From Adineta vaga (Eukaryota > Rotifera), in the NCBI GenBank assembly GCA_021613535.1, contig CP075493.1, positions 4,960,001-5,024,000 on the forward strand: a stretch of DNA of 64,000 nucleotides. The letters run 5' to 3'. Every line of letters starts with the position of its first letter. Within the stretch, counting starts at the first letter, position 1. Of this stretch, positions 35,801 through 50,995 are shown one piece after another. Below the pieces are notes generated by a model. The model saw nothing but the letters and a program-made list of their open reading frames with translations, was not told the origin of the DNA and did not search any database. The position numbers were made by a program, and so were the translations under genes.

Positions 35801-38800
35801 GAACCAACTGAAAGTATACGAAAAGGACAGAAAGGTGGTACTCGAACTCCGGCAACAGCTGCTCCAACACCTGATACATCAAATAATCAAGATTCATCTA
35901 GTGTTACTCCTGGTGTACGAGGAAAAGATAAATCTAGTAAAGAAACAGGCAAATCAACAAGTAAAGATGGTCCAACAGGAAGTCGATCTAAACTTGGTCG
36001 AACTTCAGTGAAATCGATTACTGCTGCGAGAATGTCTTAGAAGAAAAAGAAACCGACAATGAACAAACTCTTGTAAATGAAGGTACAATTTTAACAGAAA
36101 TGTCTCATGTCGAGTCAGAATTAAGTCTTCATGCACCACCAACTCCACTGGCTGATGTTGGCTATGTTCCATTTATGGTAGAACCTGATACAGGTTCAAT
36201 TGCAGTAGGTGCTAGTCAAATATTTAAAGTTAAATTTGCACCACTTGATATTAATGATTATCAAGCACGATTGATTTGCTGGTTAGTTTCATTGATTTGA
36301 AGGAGAAAAAAGAACAGAAATATAGAATTCTTTTCATGTTGTTTTAGTATACCAAATCTTGAAACGGGTAAACCAGGACCTATTGTTGCTGTTCGTGGAC
36401 GAAGTATTTTACCATTCTGTCATTTTGAATTGGAAGAATCAGATTATTTAACTGCCGGTCGACGACGCGTTGATCTTTTAGTTAATAATAGTACAACACA
36501 TGCACCAGCACCATTTATTGATCGTCAAACACGTGTTATCGAATTCAAAGCTGTTGGTACTGGATCTCCATTGAATCGGTAGAAATTATATTATCTTCTC
36601 TGATTTGTTCATAAAATTCTTCTTCTCTTTTTCGTCTAGATCGTTTTCTGTACTTAATCCAACCGATCAAGATTATACCTATCGATGGATCTGTGACGAC
36701 AATCTTGATTTAACTAAACAACCGTCATTTGTTTGCCGTACCATACAAGGCAAGATTGCATCTGGCAAAGGAGCTATTGTAAGTAGAAATTTCGATTAGT
36801 TTTAATTTATCTATGCAACTATTTCATTCTCATTTAGATGTCATTCGATTTCTCTCCTCGTTCATTTGGTATTGTTGAATCCATGTATCGTTTTGAAATA
36901 CCATCACATTCTTTATCCGTACCATTTCTACTTGTTGGTCAAATAAATGAACCACAGATCTTATTCGATCGAACTTTTATTTCTTATCATCCTGTTTTAA
37001 TAGGTCATTATGCTGAAGAAGTGATTACTTTGATAAATAAAGAAAATCGTCCATTTCATTATCAATTTCTTGAACGTTCATTTATCAATGGTACAACTAA
37101 TCATGATATTGTTATTGAACCATCACCAACAGGAACAATCTTAGAAAATTCACGATTACCATTACGTGTTATCTTTCGTCCAACACAAAATCGAACATAT
37201 ACATATGTTCTTCAATGTCGTATTGGTGAAACAATAGAATTATTAAATCTTAATGTTCGTGGTGAAGGTTTTGCAAATTTGTCTTGTGTTCAAAGTGAAA
37301 CAATCGATAGTAAACGATTTGATTTAATAACTGTACAAAATGGTACGAATGAAATACGTTTTGATGACGTTCTCATTGGTAATTCAACATCACGACACAT
37401 TGAAATATCCAATGATGGTAAATATTCATTTGATTATAGTTGGTTATCGGATCAAAATCAAGATTTGGGACCATTTACTATTTCACCGATGAAAGGCACA
37501 GTAACAAATAGTCAAAAACAAGATTGTGTGATCACATTTGAACCACGTACACGTGAACATCGTTCATTAATTCAACGTTTAGTACATTTAAGTATTCTCA
37601 ATGGTTTAAAATATGATCTATTATTAATTGGACAAACGACTACACCAAATATAAATTTTTCATTTTTAACTCATAATTTTGGTCCATGTTTTATTTATCG
37701 TGCTGGTATGCCGGAAAATACATGTCATTTATCAATTACAAATCAAGATACCAAAGATCATACAATTGAATGTTTATATCAATCAAGTGCACAGTTGATG
37801 GTAGATTTTAAAACAGGTTTAATTGCATCGAAACAAAGTGCTGTATGTAAACTTACATTCTATCCAAGAGAACAAAAGGCATATCGTGAAAATGTACAAT
37901 TTGAAATTGATGGTTTAACAGTTGTTACAATTGTTATTGAAGGAGAAGGATGTGATTTCCGAGTAGAATTAGCTGAACCTAAAAATAAAATTGTTAATTT
38001 AGGTAAGAAAATAACATCGAGTTTTATTCAATTAAATCCTTTTGTTTGTTTGTTTTTATTATTTTAGGCGCATTGCAAGCAGGTAAAAGTGTAACACGTG
38101 AAGTATGTCTAGTTAATCGAAGTCGTGCACCTGTTGCCAATTGTCATATAACATTAATGTCTTCGGACAGTGGTGCTCCACGTGATATACTTAGTGTACA
38201 ACCGACAACACCACTATCATTAAAAGCTCGAGGTGGTACAGCAACAGTAACAATTAAATATACACCACGTTCACGTTTACCAGCATTTGTTGAACAAATT
38301 CTATTGAAATATGGTGATTTAGATGTACCCATGTTTGCTGTTCGTGGTTGTTGTCAAGGTTATGATATTGGTTTAGATACAGATGCATTGCCATTTGGTG
38401 CTGTGGGAAAAGATTGTTCATTGACGCGAAAATTAATTCTATCAAATCGTGGTGATATTGGTGCAGCATTTTCATGGAATACTGCTCAACTGCGTGATAC
38501 ACCATTTAATGTTTCACCAACAAATGGTTATGTGGCACCAGGTCAAGAAGTAACTATTGAATTTGTTTTTCAACCACATACAATTCGACATGATATCCGT
38601 TGTGAAAAACTTGAATGTCGAATTGAAGGAACAAAATCTGTTCATGTCACATTGAATGGTTCATGTATTGAAGTGGCACCTGCTCGAGAAACAATCAATA
38701 TTTCTACAGCTGTACGATCGAAAGAATCGAAATCGATTGTTTTGAAAAATAATACAAATACATTATGGACATTGACACCAGTCATTAGTGGAGAATATTT

Positions 38801-40359
38801 TACAGGTGCCGATACAGTCATTATTGAACAAAATTCAACGAAAAATTATGAATTAACATATGTACCATTAACTGAAGGTATGTACTAAAAGAAATTCTTT
38901 TGTTAACAAAATTAATACATTCGTTTTCTTAGGTAAACATACTGGCACATTATTCTTTCCATTACCTGATGGAAATGGTCTTCTTTACAATGTTGCTGGT
39001 AGTGCTGATTCACCACGTGCAGCTGGCAAATTTCTACGTGAAGTTCCATGTAAAACTCCCTATGTTGAATTATTATCAGTTGAAAATTGGTTGAAAAAAC
39101 CACAACGTTTTCGTGTTACTCATGAAGTGACGAAACAAGATCGTCCTGAAGTTGCTACAACAATCAAATATCTTGAATTTCTTGATGTTGCACCGAAATC
39201 GAAACGAGATTTTAAATTACATTTCTATTCCTATAAAGAATGTGTTCAACAAATAAAATTAATTTTTCGAAATGAACAAACACAAGAATATCTTTGGTAT
39301 GATATTACATTTAAATCAGTTATGGATAAACGTAATGCACCAACAACTGGCAATATCGAATTAACAACACATGTACGACAACAAGCAACACACGATATTA
39401 TTCTTGAAAATCCACTACCACATAAAGTTACATTTCAAGGGCAATGTACACATCCTGATATTCTTCTACCGCCTGAACATGTTTCAATTCCAGCTAATTC
39501 ACAAGTAATTTATTTGACCATAGAAGGATAGAACTAGTTTGATATATCAATGAAAATATTTGTTTTTAGGGTTCATACAATATCACTTATATGCCATTGA
39601 AAGCAGGCAAAGTTGAAACACGTCTTGAAATACATTCAGCTGAACTTGGTTTATATACGTATATGTTATCATTAAATGCACTTCCTGCACGTCCTGAACG
39701 CACAATCTATTTTAAAGCACCATTAGGTGGTTCACAAATATTATCAGCTAAATTCACTAGTTATGCTCGAACAAAAACAGATTATATTTGTAAAGTAAGT
39801 CATTTTTCTGTCTGTTTTATTCTTCATCATTTATTTTCAATTGAATCTATTTCAGATTGATCATCCTGATTTCATGGTTGATCGAACAGTTACTGCCGCA
39901 CCAAGTTCATCACCATCAACAATGGAAGTAGGTGTCGATGTTACATATGAACCATCTCAATTAGGTGATGTTCGTGCAACATTAACCATAAGTTCATCAT
40001 CGGGTAGTGATTATACATTTCCATTGGTTGGTCTTGGTGAATTACCAAAACCACAAGGTCCATTTACTATCAAATCAGGTGGTAATACAACAATAACATT
40101 TAAAAATGTTTTCGCTCAATCATTAACATATACATTCAATGTTGATAATCCATTATTTCATATAACTAAAAGTCAAGAATTAATTCAAGCAAGAAAATCC
40201 CATCGTATTGTCGTATCATTCGATGGATCAGATACAAGTAATAAAGCTGATGTAATGGCAAAATTAATTGTTTCATGTCCAAAAACAACAGGTGCACCGA
40301 ATGCTTCCTCATCAAGTGTACAATGGATTTATTATCTCAAGGGTATTACACCATCATAA
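20834..40359 (+). CDS. HYDIN: HYDIN, giant ASH-domain protein of the ciliary central pair
   Basis: A complete gene of about 19.5 kb, starting MMFDQKPPND and ending at TAA after YYLKGITPS, almost the same C-terminus as vertebrate HYDIN. About 55 introns, mostly 50-80 nt, leave roughly 5,000-5,500 residues, near the human length. Recognisable landmarks in order: FLKEMSLDTQQKLL, EREKFLIPIRAIGARAILDF, many ASH/MSP-like beta domains, a P-loop domain (27,800-28,200), a charged K/E linker (28,500-31,300), DDITLDNIHGLV, IPDWDDRMRSIKW, FFPLPDGNG, and QRFRVTHEV. HYDIN forms the C2 projection of the central apparatus and is needed for ciliary bending. I found no frameshift: apparent stops near 27,303 and 36,040 fall inside introns. 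AATAAATAAA follows at 40431. Confidence 0.97.
27765..28175 (+). other. HYDIN: HYDIN adenylate-kinase-like P-loop domain
   Basis: Within HYDIN, the block LARHLGIDLTSDGVQARNRR is followed by RGIAIIVHGPPGSGKT. The GPPGSGKT Walker A loop is complete and is split by an intron after the codon for Ser (27906-27965). The following residues (MISRELSQRYDCALLNLDQI) fit the helix and strand after a P-loop. Human HYDIN has the looser HGAPLSGKS at this place. Confidence 0.75.
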
Positions 40360-40777
40360 AACAAAAACAGTATTATTAATCATAAATATTTTGATATGAA
40401 GAAAAAAACAACAACAGTGATACATAAATAAATAAATAAACATTCGTTTTCTTTTTAAATAAATATATAATCTTTAACTTTTTTGTCATTCAAACAGCAA
40501 AGATTTCACATCATGACTAGAACAATGTAAACATACGAATTGCTTATTATCAAATAAGTACTAATGAAATATTCTCAGCATTTCATAAAATCATGACTGC
40601 GTTTTTTTTTATTAAAATAAGTTTCATCTTTATATCTTCATAAAACATCACACAAAATATCTAAAAACAAACCACACTCCTCACTCTCGTGATCGAATCC
40701 AATGAAGTATATATAGATTTGATTTCAGTGTCATGGATATTATTTCAATAATATATATATATATGCCTATAGAAGAA
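40360..40777. other. Convergent 3' region, HYDIN and Tctex1 gene
   Basis: A 418-bp tail-to-tail gap. It holds the HYDIN poly(A) signals (AATAAATAAA at 40431-40440), an AT-rich stretch and a TA run near 40750-40764. No coding sequence is seen. Confidence 0.6.
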
Positions 40778-41383
40778 TTATTCAAAATATACAGCATAAA
40801 CAGTAACAGTTGCGATCATATCTTTGGATTCATAATTAACCGAAAGCATATTATCTGTTTTCGGATCCCATAAACAACGTGATGCAATACGTACGAGTTG
40901 ATCAAATTTTTGTGTTACAACTGTTTGAATAACAATTTTATATCTTGGTAATTGAAAATTTTTCACTAATTGATGTACACTACGTGATATATTCTTGACG
41001 AGATCATTCATTGCTGGAGGATTATATTTTTGATCTTTTAAATGTTCAGCTAATGTTTCTAAGATTTTTGATTGAAGTTTATATGGACGAAAACGATATT
41101 CACTATCTGGTTCCATTCGATATGTATTTGGACGTGGTTGACCGGATGAAAGAAACATGGAAGATTTACGACCGGGACCTGACATTGATAAACGTCGAAA
41201 AACAGCTAGCGATGGTTGACGTTCGCCAGCAGTTGCTGCTGCTGTTGCTGCAATTGCTGATGATGGACCAGTACCAGATACACCTGATTGAGTATCATCA
41301 CCACGTGAAGCATTTGAAGCCATTGTTTTAACAGTATTCACACCACGAGCTTCCGTTTGATTATTTAAACGACGATCAGCCAT
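40778..41383 (-). CDS. Tctex1-domain dynein light chain (DYNLT family, TCTEX1D-like)
   Basis: An intronless frame of 201 residues from ATG at 41383. The N-terminal 80 residues are disordered and contain FRRLSMSG, a good basophilic-kinase site. The C-terminal 110 residues form a Tctex1 domain: YKLQSKILETLAEHL, PRYKIVIQTVV, then the signature SRCLWDPKTDN and the terminal ATVTVYAVYFE, which is close to vertebrate TCTEX1D proteins. A short TYRMEPDSEYRF motif before the domain is typical of this subfamily. These proteins are light chains of axonemal or intraflagellar dyneins. It is convergent with HYDIN and lies downstream of CFAP91 on the same strand. The exact orthologue (DYNLT2B, DYNLT4 or DYNLT5) is not resolved. 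Confidence 0.9.
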   Translation of the reverse strand: MADRRLNNQTEARGVNTVKTMASNASRGDDTQSGVSGTGPSSAIAATAAATAGERQPSLAVFRRLSMSGPGRKSSMFLSSGQPRPNTYRMEPDSEYRFRPYKLQSKILETLAEHLKDQKYNPPAMNDLVKNISRSVHQLVKNFQLPRYKIVIQTVVTQKFDQLVRIASRCLWDPKTDNMLSVNYESKDMIATVTVYAVYFE

Positions 41384-42093
41384 GATCAAATTGTACTTTC
41401 AAAACTTGTAAAATGAACACAAAAGAATTGTGAAGATGGAGATATTGTTTGGTTGATTTAAAATTCTCTTTTCTTTTCTTTTTCTTCTGAATGTTCGTTG
41501 TTATTTAAACTTTTGATTTGTTTCTTAACAGACACAATGTTTTCATTTTTTTTCTTCTTCTTCTGCTTCTTTTCACATAATATATATGCTCGAATATTTA
41601 CATACGATGTTTGATCAAATAAGCAACAAAAAAAAGGCGCCTAGCGACCAGAGAAGTCTTCGAACTGTTTATGTGAAAAAAAAGAGAGAACATTAAACAA
41701 TTAGTTGATGGCAATATGGTTGCTGTCGTTTATTTTGTTAAGTAATAACCATTGTTGCATAAAATTTCAGAAAACTAATCAAAACCGAACCAAAATTTTG
41801 TCTTTCCTGTAAACATAACATCGGACTCATTCTCAAACAAAATAATGGTTCTCTAAAATCGAGTTTGTAATGATCATTTTTCTTTGTTTCAATTCAACAC
41901 TCAAATAGCATACGTAATATAATCATTGTGAAAATCGATTAAGCTATAAAGATCTTTCTTTTCTTTCATTTGTAAGAAATTTATTTTAATAAAGCATCAA
42001 GTAGCAATAATATACGTGTATATATATATATAAAGTCACTGATCAAAAAAGAAAGTGTTTATACGTAACAAAATGAAAGAAGAAAGAGAATAG
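41384..42093. other. Intergenic between CFAP91 and the Tctex1 gene
   Basis: A 710-bp gap between same-strand genes. It must contain the CFAP91 3' UTR and the Tctex1 promoter. Only weak partial CCAT-type motifs are present (near 41709 and 41749). No coding sequence is supported. Confidence 0.5.
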
Positions 42094-45345
<3,252 letters not shown>

Positions 45346-45406
45346 TTATCTTTCTATACTTGTAACCTATTTTCCTATAATAGATTTCTATTAAGAACTC
45401 ATAACA

Positions 45407-45438
45407 CTAACCATTGTAACTAACGAAACCATAGTAAC
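45407..45438. promoter_or_regulatory. Tandem RFX X-box-like sites upstream of CFAP91
   Basis: Two 14-mers lie 62-93 bp before the CFAP91 ATG: CTAACCATTGTAAC (45407-45420) and GAAACCATAGTAAC (45425-45438). Against the X-box GTYNCCATRGNRAC the second matches 12 of 14 and the first 11 of 14. Starts are spaced 18 bp apart. RFX factors drive ciliary genes in animals. Confidence 0.6.
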
Positions 45439-45570
45439 AATATTCAAGAATTCGAATTTGAAACAAAAGACAAATGTTTATTTTTATTTTATTAATTTAA
45501 CTCTTAATGCTTTTAATTCTTCAGATCTTTCGAATATAAAAATATAGCAAGTAGATGTCACTAGTAGATA

Positions 45571-46627
45571 TCAATGTACAAAAGTAATATTCTTCGATAG
45601 ATTACGATTATTTGAATAAACATGTTGTGATATTGTTTGTTGATGTATACGTATTTGATTTTCTTTTTTCAAACAGAAATGTACAGTTAACATAAATTTT
45701 GAACGAAAGTATCGTGATGTTAAACAATATATATAGAATCCAATACCAAAGTAAAGACTACTCCATAGAAGCATCGGTGTACGTATATCATCAATCGATG
45801 GTTTATAATGAACAATAGTTGCATAGATATGAAATGGAATTTGAGTAATAACAAATGCTGATACATTTGATATTGTTATAAATATAAGCATTCTATCTGT
45901 ACTTGGAGAATGATGAGATGTCGAAGAAAATGGAATGACACGACGTTTCGATTCATGTATTCGACGCCATAAGAATATATTTGTCACAATCATTATTGAA
46001 GCTGGAAAAATACAGACGAGAACAGTACGAATTGGTGGCCATATTGTATTCATAAATCGATTATAGATTGGATGAGATGTTATTTTACAAATTTCATTCT
46101 CATCTTCTTGAATATATGGAAGTAAATAGAATGTTAATGAAATTGTAAAAATAAGCAAATAGATACAAACAATTCGCCATACTGTTCGACAAGTACAAAC
46201 TTGTTTGGCACGAACTGGATACATGGCACGAAACATTCGATCGAAACTTATTGTACAAGCAATATATGAACTTAATGCACGGAAAATATTTTGAAACCAA
46301 TATAGAAAACGACATCGAATTACAGCAAATTTCAATAAACGAACTAGAAATGAAGAAGAAAAACAAGATTTATATGAAAATAAAGTTTTTAAACATACCA
46401 TTATAAGAAACTTCAATAAATTCAATGGTCAATGTTAATAAATGAAAACTATTCGATATTGTTAAAAATAGGAAAAGTAAACCTGTTGAAACGTGTCGTA
46501 TATCTGCACGAATAAATATTGTTAACGATAGGAAATTTCCAATAAAACCACCTATATATACAATTGTACCGAAAATAGCTGTATATGCTATTTCTTCTTT
46601 AGTAACTGTATCTTCTGTTGAGTTCAT
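45571..46627 (-). CDS. Rhodopsin-like GPCR 1 (FMRFamide/peptide receptor type)
   Basis: Two exons (46399-46627 and 45571-46343, intron 55 nt) encode 333 residues. Seven hydrophobic helices are visible. TM1 holds GGFIGNFLSL (the conserved Asn), TM3 ends with SFDRMFRAMYP in place of the usual DRY, TM6 carries FVITQIPFHIY without CWxP, and TM7 reads LLWSSLYFGIGFYIYCL without NPxxY. The N-terminus is short (MNSTEDTVTKEE) with an NST sequon and no signal peptide. Its single intron falls between TM2 and TM3, unlike GPCRs 2-4 in this window, so it is a more distant paralogue. Likely a plasma-membrane receptor for an unknown peptide. Confidence 0.85.
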
Positions 46628-46785
46628 TCAATTTATTTCATATGAATCAAAAATGTGTTAAGTACATATATTAGAACTATAAATGAAATGATTAGTGTAA
46701 AAAAACAAGTCCTTGAAGTTTATCTTTATTAAAATAAATCACAACGAAGTGTTGCTTTATGAACAATATATCAATCAATCGTTAT

Positions 46786-47950
46786 TTAGACTGCTGGTGG
46801 ACGTGTATATGAAGAAAATTCATAATTCGATTGATTAGGTGATCGATTACATCCATATTTTCGATAGAAATATATGATTTCAATTGTTAACAGAATAGTT
46901 ATAATTGGAATACATAAACCCATTCCTATTTTTGCTGGAGTACCAGGCGGTGAATCACCTAACAAAAATAAACATTATTTACATGTAACTTTTTTTATCG
47001 TATTTTATTACCTTTTTCATAATTTATGTATCCTGGTGTGGTACTTTGTGCATCTAGAAAGGTATAAAATGAATTGATTTATGATTCATAAATGTGAATA
47101 TACCAATAAATATTGATGGAGCGGACGTTACTGTTACAATTGTTAGATTACCATTTGTATCTGGTAGAAGTAACGGTTTTGTTGGTACTGGTGATGATAC
47201 ATTAGCTTGTATACATGCAACATTGCAATCAGTACGATAAGTTTGAAAGCGAATATCCGTAATCATACGGTACTCTGAATTTGTACTTCTATGTATGCAG
47301 AAAAAGAAAGGAAGTATTTTTTATTTCTTTCAAAATTTCATTGAAGAAAATATACTTTAGTGGAGAAATAATTTCTACTCGTGTTACTGTAATGTTGAAA
47401 TTGGGTAGATTAAAACAGGTGTTAACCTAAGAAAATAAGATGAAAAATTATTTTTAAATCAAAAATAAGTTTACCATGCTTTCTACACTTGTTAAAGCTG
47501 TTAAATCAGTAATATTTCCTAATTTTAAAACTACTGAACTGTTGATAGGAAAATAATAAGTTAAGATCTGATCAATATCTAAATAAAACAAATAATATCA
47601 GTTTCAAAAGTAGAAAAGCAATTATTACTGAACGAAGAGATCGATGTTGCTGGAAAAATACTTGTTAATGTAGATGATAAACTCATCATGGATGAAGATA
47701 TTGTTGTTGCTGTTGATGATGAAATTGTGACAGGATCATCAGTTGATATTGACTGTGATGAATAGAATGAACTAATTCCATTACCTAACGATGATGATGT
47801 ATATACTATAGTGGATGAACCCTTGGAATCGAATGTTATTGATGTCATATCACCATTCGAAGATGTAAGTGTATCACTGGTAGTTTGACATTGATTTTTT
47901 GTAAATAGAAGAAAAATCCAAACGATCAGTTGCAGGAAAGATTTCTTCAT
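46786..47950 (-). CDS. Mucin-like single-pass membrane protein
   Basis: Starts MKKSFLQLIVWIFLLF at 47950, a signal peptide. A Ser/Thr-rich region of about 90 residues follows (suitable for O-glycans). After an intron comes a folded region (NIDQILTYYFPINSSVVLKL onward, ending near TDCNVACIQ) that resembles a SEA-like or small extracellular domain, with N-glycosylation sequons. After more short introns there is one transmembrane helix (IPIITILLTIEIIYFYRK) and a short cytoplasmic tail ending FSSYTRPPAV. The stop is TAA at 46786-46788. It is placed between GPCR 1 and GPCR 2 on the same strand. The family is not recognised; a role as a surface glycoprotein is inferred from topology only. Confidence 0.7.
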
Positions 47951-48565
47951 GATCTTATATAATTTAGGATGTTTCTATTGAAATGTATATTTCTTTTAGA
48001 TCTTTAGTTGTACTCGTTAATAAACAAACGATCAAAATGACTGATTTTTCATTAGTTTTTTCTTCTCTAACTATTTTCTCTAGGATAATAACAACAGAAA
48101 GAAATCAGAGAAAAAAAACAAAATTTTGAATAAATATTTGTCATACATGTCTGTTAAAAGTAAGATATAGAAAGCAAAATCTTTTATAACATAAATATGC
48201 AATGCTCACAGAATATTGACTCATTTATTTCCGTTCTGTTTCGTATTGCATAGGTCTGCGTTTTCTCTCTCTCTCTCTCTCTCTCTTTTGTAAATCATAT
48301 TGAAATGATATCTTTCAAGTATGAGTAAAGAACAATAATTATGCACAAGGTGTTATTTTCTTTTGAGATAGTGTATTATAAATAATCTGTCTTTAAAATC
48401 ATGAATTTGTTTTCGAAAGCAAAAAAAATGAGTTAAATATGATTCAATGTTAAATACATTCAAATGAAATAATCAAATATTGATTTTAACAAATCAGTGA
48501 AGTATTCTATCAAAATATAACAACATTCAAATAGTTCACATAAAAGTTGTCTGTAGATTTGATAT
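47951..48565. other. Intergenic with CT microsatellite
   Basis: 615 bp between the mucin-like gene and the GPCR 2 stop. It contains a (CT)n tract near 48261-48286 and otherwise AT-rich sequence without coding support. Confidence 0.6.
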
Positions 48566-49699
48566 TCAACCATTTTGTGTTTGTATTTTTGTCATATGTA
48601 AAATTTTCTTGAAAATTTCCAAGAATTTCTTTCGAAATAACGGTGACGCTAGACAATAGAAATAAAATGCAATACCAAAGTAAATACTCGACCATAATAG
48701 TAACATTCCATAGATCATTAAATGAACATATCCATGTAATGATGCAATATGAACTCGTATCACTGCATAGAAATGAAATGGAACTTGTGTTATTATAAAT
48801 ACACCAAAATTGGCAACCATGAGATAGAAAAGCATTCGATCAACAGCTGAACTTCGATTATTATTCAATTGTAAGATATTTGTTCCTGTTACACCTGTCA
48901 CTATTCGACTTGCCGTATTTATTGTTTGAACATCAGCAATACGTTGATGAGATTGCCGAATATTATATAACATTCGAGCATTTGCTAAAACCATAAGTAT
49001 AATTGGAATTAAACAAAAGAATACCGCTCGTAATGGAATATTGATTTTAGAAAGAAATAAGAAATAACTTTCCGATTGATTATAATTACAATTTCGAGTT
49101 ATTGGATCTTGAGTACTCAATGAAAATAAATAAAAAGACCAAAAAAAACAGAAAAGAATCAAAAATAGAATTGCTAATTTACAAACATTTCGACGTGTAC
49201 ATATTAATCTTGAACGCATGGGAAATTCAGATCGAATAAGACGATCAATTGTAATACCAACGGAAAAATATGTACTCATTGCACGACTCACATTTTTTAC
49301 AAATGGATTTAATCGACATTGAAAGAAAACATGCGGATAAAGATGATAACCATAAGCTGCAATTGATTCCGTTGCTAATGTCCACAGATGAAAAAAATTC
49401 GATATAGTCATTAAAAGAAATAAAACACCTGTCGATATTTTTCGAAAATCTGCTAATGAAGCGAAAATAATCAATGCAAAAAGATTACCAATAAATCCCA
49501 AGAGATATCTATGAATTAGAAGAAAATTATTACGTCAGAATTTCAAATGAAACTATTCATACACTAGACATGAAGCAGTAATCTCAAAATAATATAAACC
49601 AATAAGAGATTGAACAAGTTCTTCATCAAAATCACCCATATCAATCATATCAGGACTACTTCGAGCCAACATTACAAATGTTTGATTTCTTCTAAACAT
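48566..49699 (-). CDS. Rhodopsin-like GPCR 2
   Basis: Two exons (49563-49699 and 48566-49508) encode 359 residues. The short extracellular N-terminus starts MFRRNQTFVML with an N-glycosylation site. TM1 has LLGFIGNLFALIIF, TM2 LLMTISNFFHLWTL, TM3 ends in TIDRLIRSEFP, the third loop is long, TM6 has FIITQVPFHFY and TM7 reads SSIYFGIAFYFYCLASPLFR. The intron interrupts the codon just before the TM1 GFIGN motif (phase 2), exactly as in GPCR 3 and GPCR 4. Sequence similarity to those two is strong throughout, indicating local duplication. DRY, CWxP and NPxxY are all altered. Confidence 0.88.
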
Positions 49700-50895
49700 T
49701 ATAATACTAGAAAATAAACTAAAACGAGATTATTGAGAAAGACAATCGATGATCCTAAAATAAAGTCCGATTTTCATCTACTGTTGATAATAAATGTCTA
49801 TTCATATCATGACTCTCATCGTCTGTTATTCATTAGCAAATGTTCTTTTCATCAAGTCTTAAAAACGTTAGAACTAATATGAGATAATATTAGTACGTGG
49901 CAGGTTCACTATTGAAATTGATAATGAATGAATATATCTGAAAATACCTATTTCCTATAGCCCTCAATATATTAAAACGCATGGCTTACGAAGTATAGAA
50001 AAATACTATGGAGATCTATCTCATTAATTAATATCTATTTTATGTTCTAAATAAATGATAATTTTCTAATATAGATCATTTTCTAACGGAAATAATTATA
50101 ATGATCTCCGTTCTTGTTTGAACAATGAGCATTATTCGGTTTTTTCATGCTTATAGTCATGTCTTATTTGAAGATTGATATAATTTTAATCATGCAAAAA
50201 CAGAAAGTAGAGCTTGTTTTTTCCAAAACAAAATTCTAGTATAGAGTTTATGAATAATTAAAAAGATCAATGAGTAGACGACTGGATATAAAAAGAAGAA
50301 GACATTCTCTATCACTCTATATTTCTAAAACAGAATTTAAGTTCATAAATAAAGGATTTGAGCGAGTATATTACGGAGATACTCTCGTGTTAACATCAAA
50401 GATCTTGATTCTAGATCTATTCGTCTTTAATTCTTCACTAGAAAATATGAAATTATTATAAAGGATAATTCATTTTTATTGAATAAAAATCAAATATTCA
50501 TCTACTATCGTTGTCAACCGATGAAAGTAATAATTAAAGTTCAAACAAATAAACCTTCTGTCAACATTTCATTTATGCATATCTTTCAATTTAAGATGAA
50601 TTTCAATTCTCTTATTCATAAAAAAAATACTGACTGACTAATGAGAGTTTATTTTGAATTAATATTCCAAACAACAATTCTATATTTAGTGAAGACATGA
50701 TTTTCACTTTGACTAGCTGTACAAAATCTTAATCTATGGTGCATGTTGAATTTATATTAAAAAAACACATTTGCATATATCTTGAAATTCGTTCGTTCGT
50801 TCATACATATTAAACAGTATATTTTGTATAAAGAAAATATTTATCTATGAAAATACATTGACTTATTCTTTTCATTTTTTGAATTACTCAACAAT
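49700..50895. other. Intergenic, nothing recognised
   Basis: About 1.2 kb between divergent GPCR 2 and SHFRGG gene B. AT-rich; one short open frame near 50270-50461 has no motif, splice or promoter support. Confidence 0.5.
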
Positions 50896-50904
50896 TATAT
50901 AAAT
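50896..50904 (+). promoter_or_regulatory. TATA box of SHFRGG gene B
   Basis: TATATAAAT stands about 100 bp before the ATG at 50996, in a place comparable to the TATAAAAG of gene A. Confidence 0.4.
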
Positions 50905-50995
50905 AACGAAACGAAACTATATGAATATATATTTGTCGCTTTTTTTATATTCATTTTTTTAAACTTTACCATTTCATTCAAATCAGAAATAGACG

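Noticed and set aside
41745-41765. X-box in the Tctex1 gene promoter (ATAACCATTGTTGC)
   Set aside because: Matches the consensus at too few positions and lies over 350 bp from the start codon.
48261-48286. CT tract as a regulatory GAGA-type element
   Set aside because: It is a simple microsatellite, far from a start codon, with no supporting motif.
50270-50461. 63-codon basic open frame
   Set aside because: Isolated, with no recognisable domain and no splice or promoter context.
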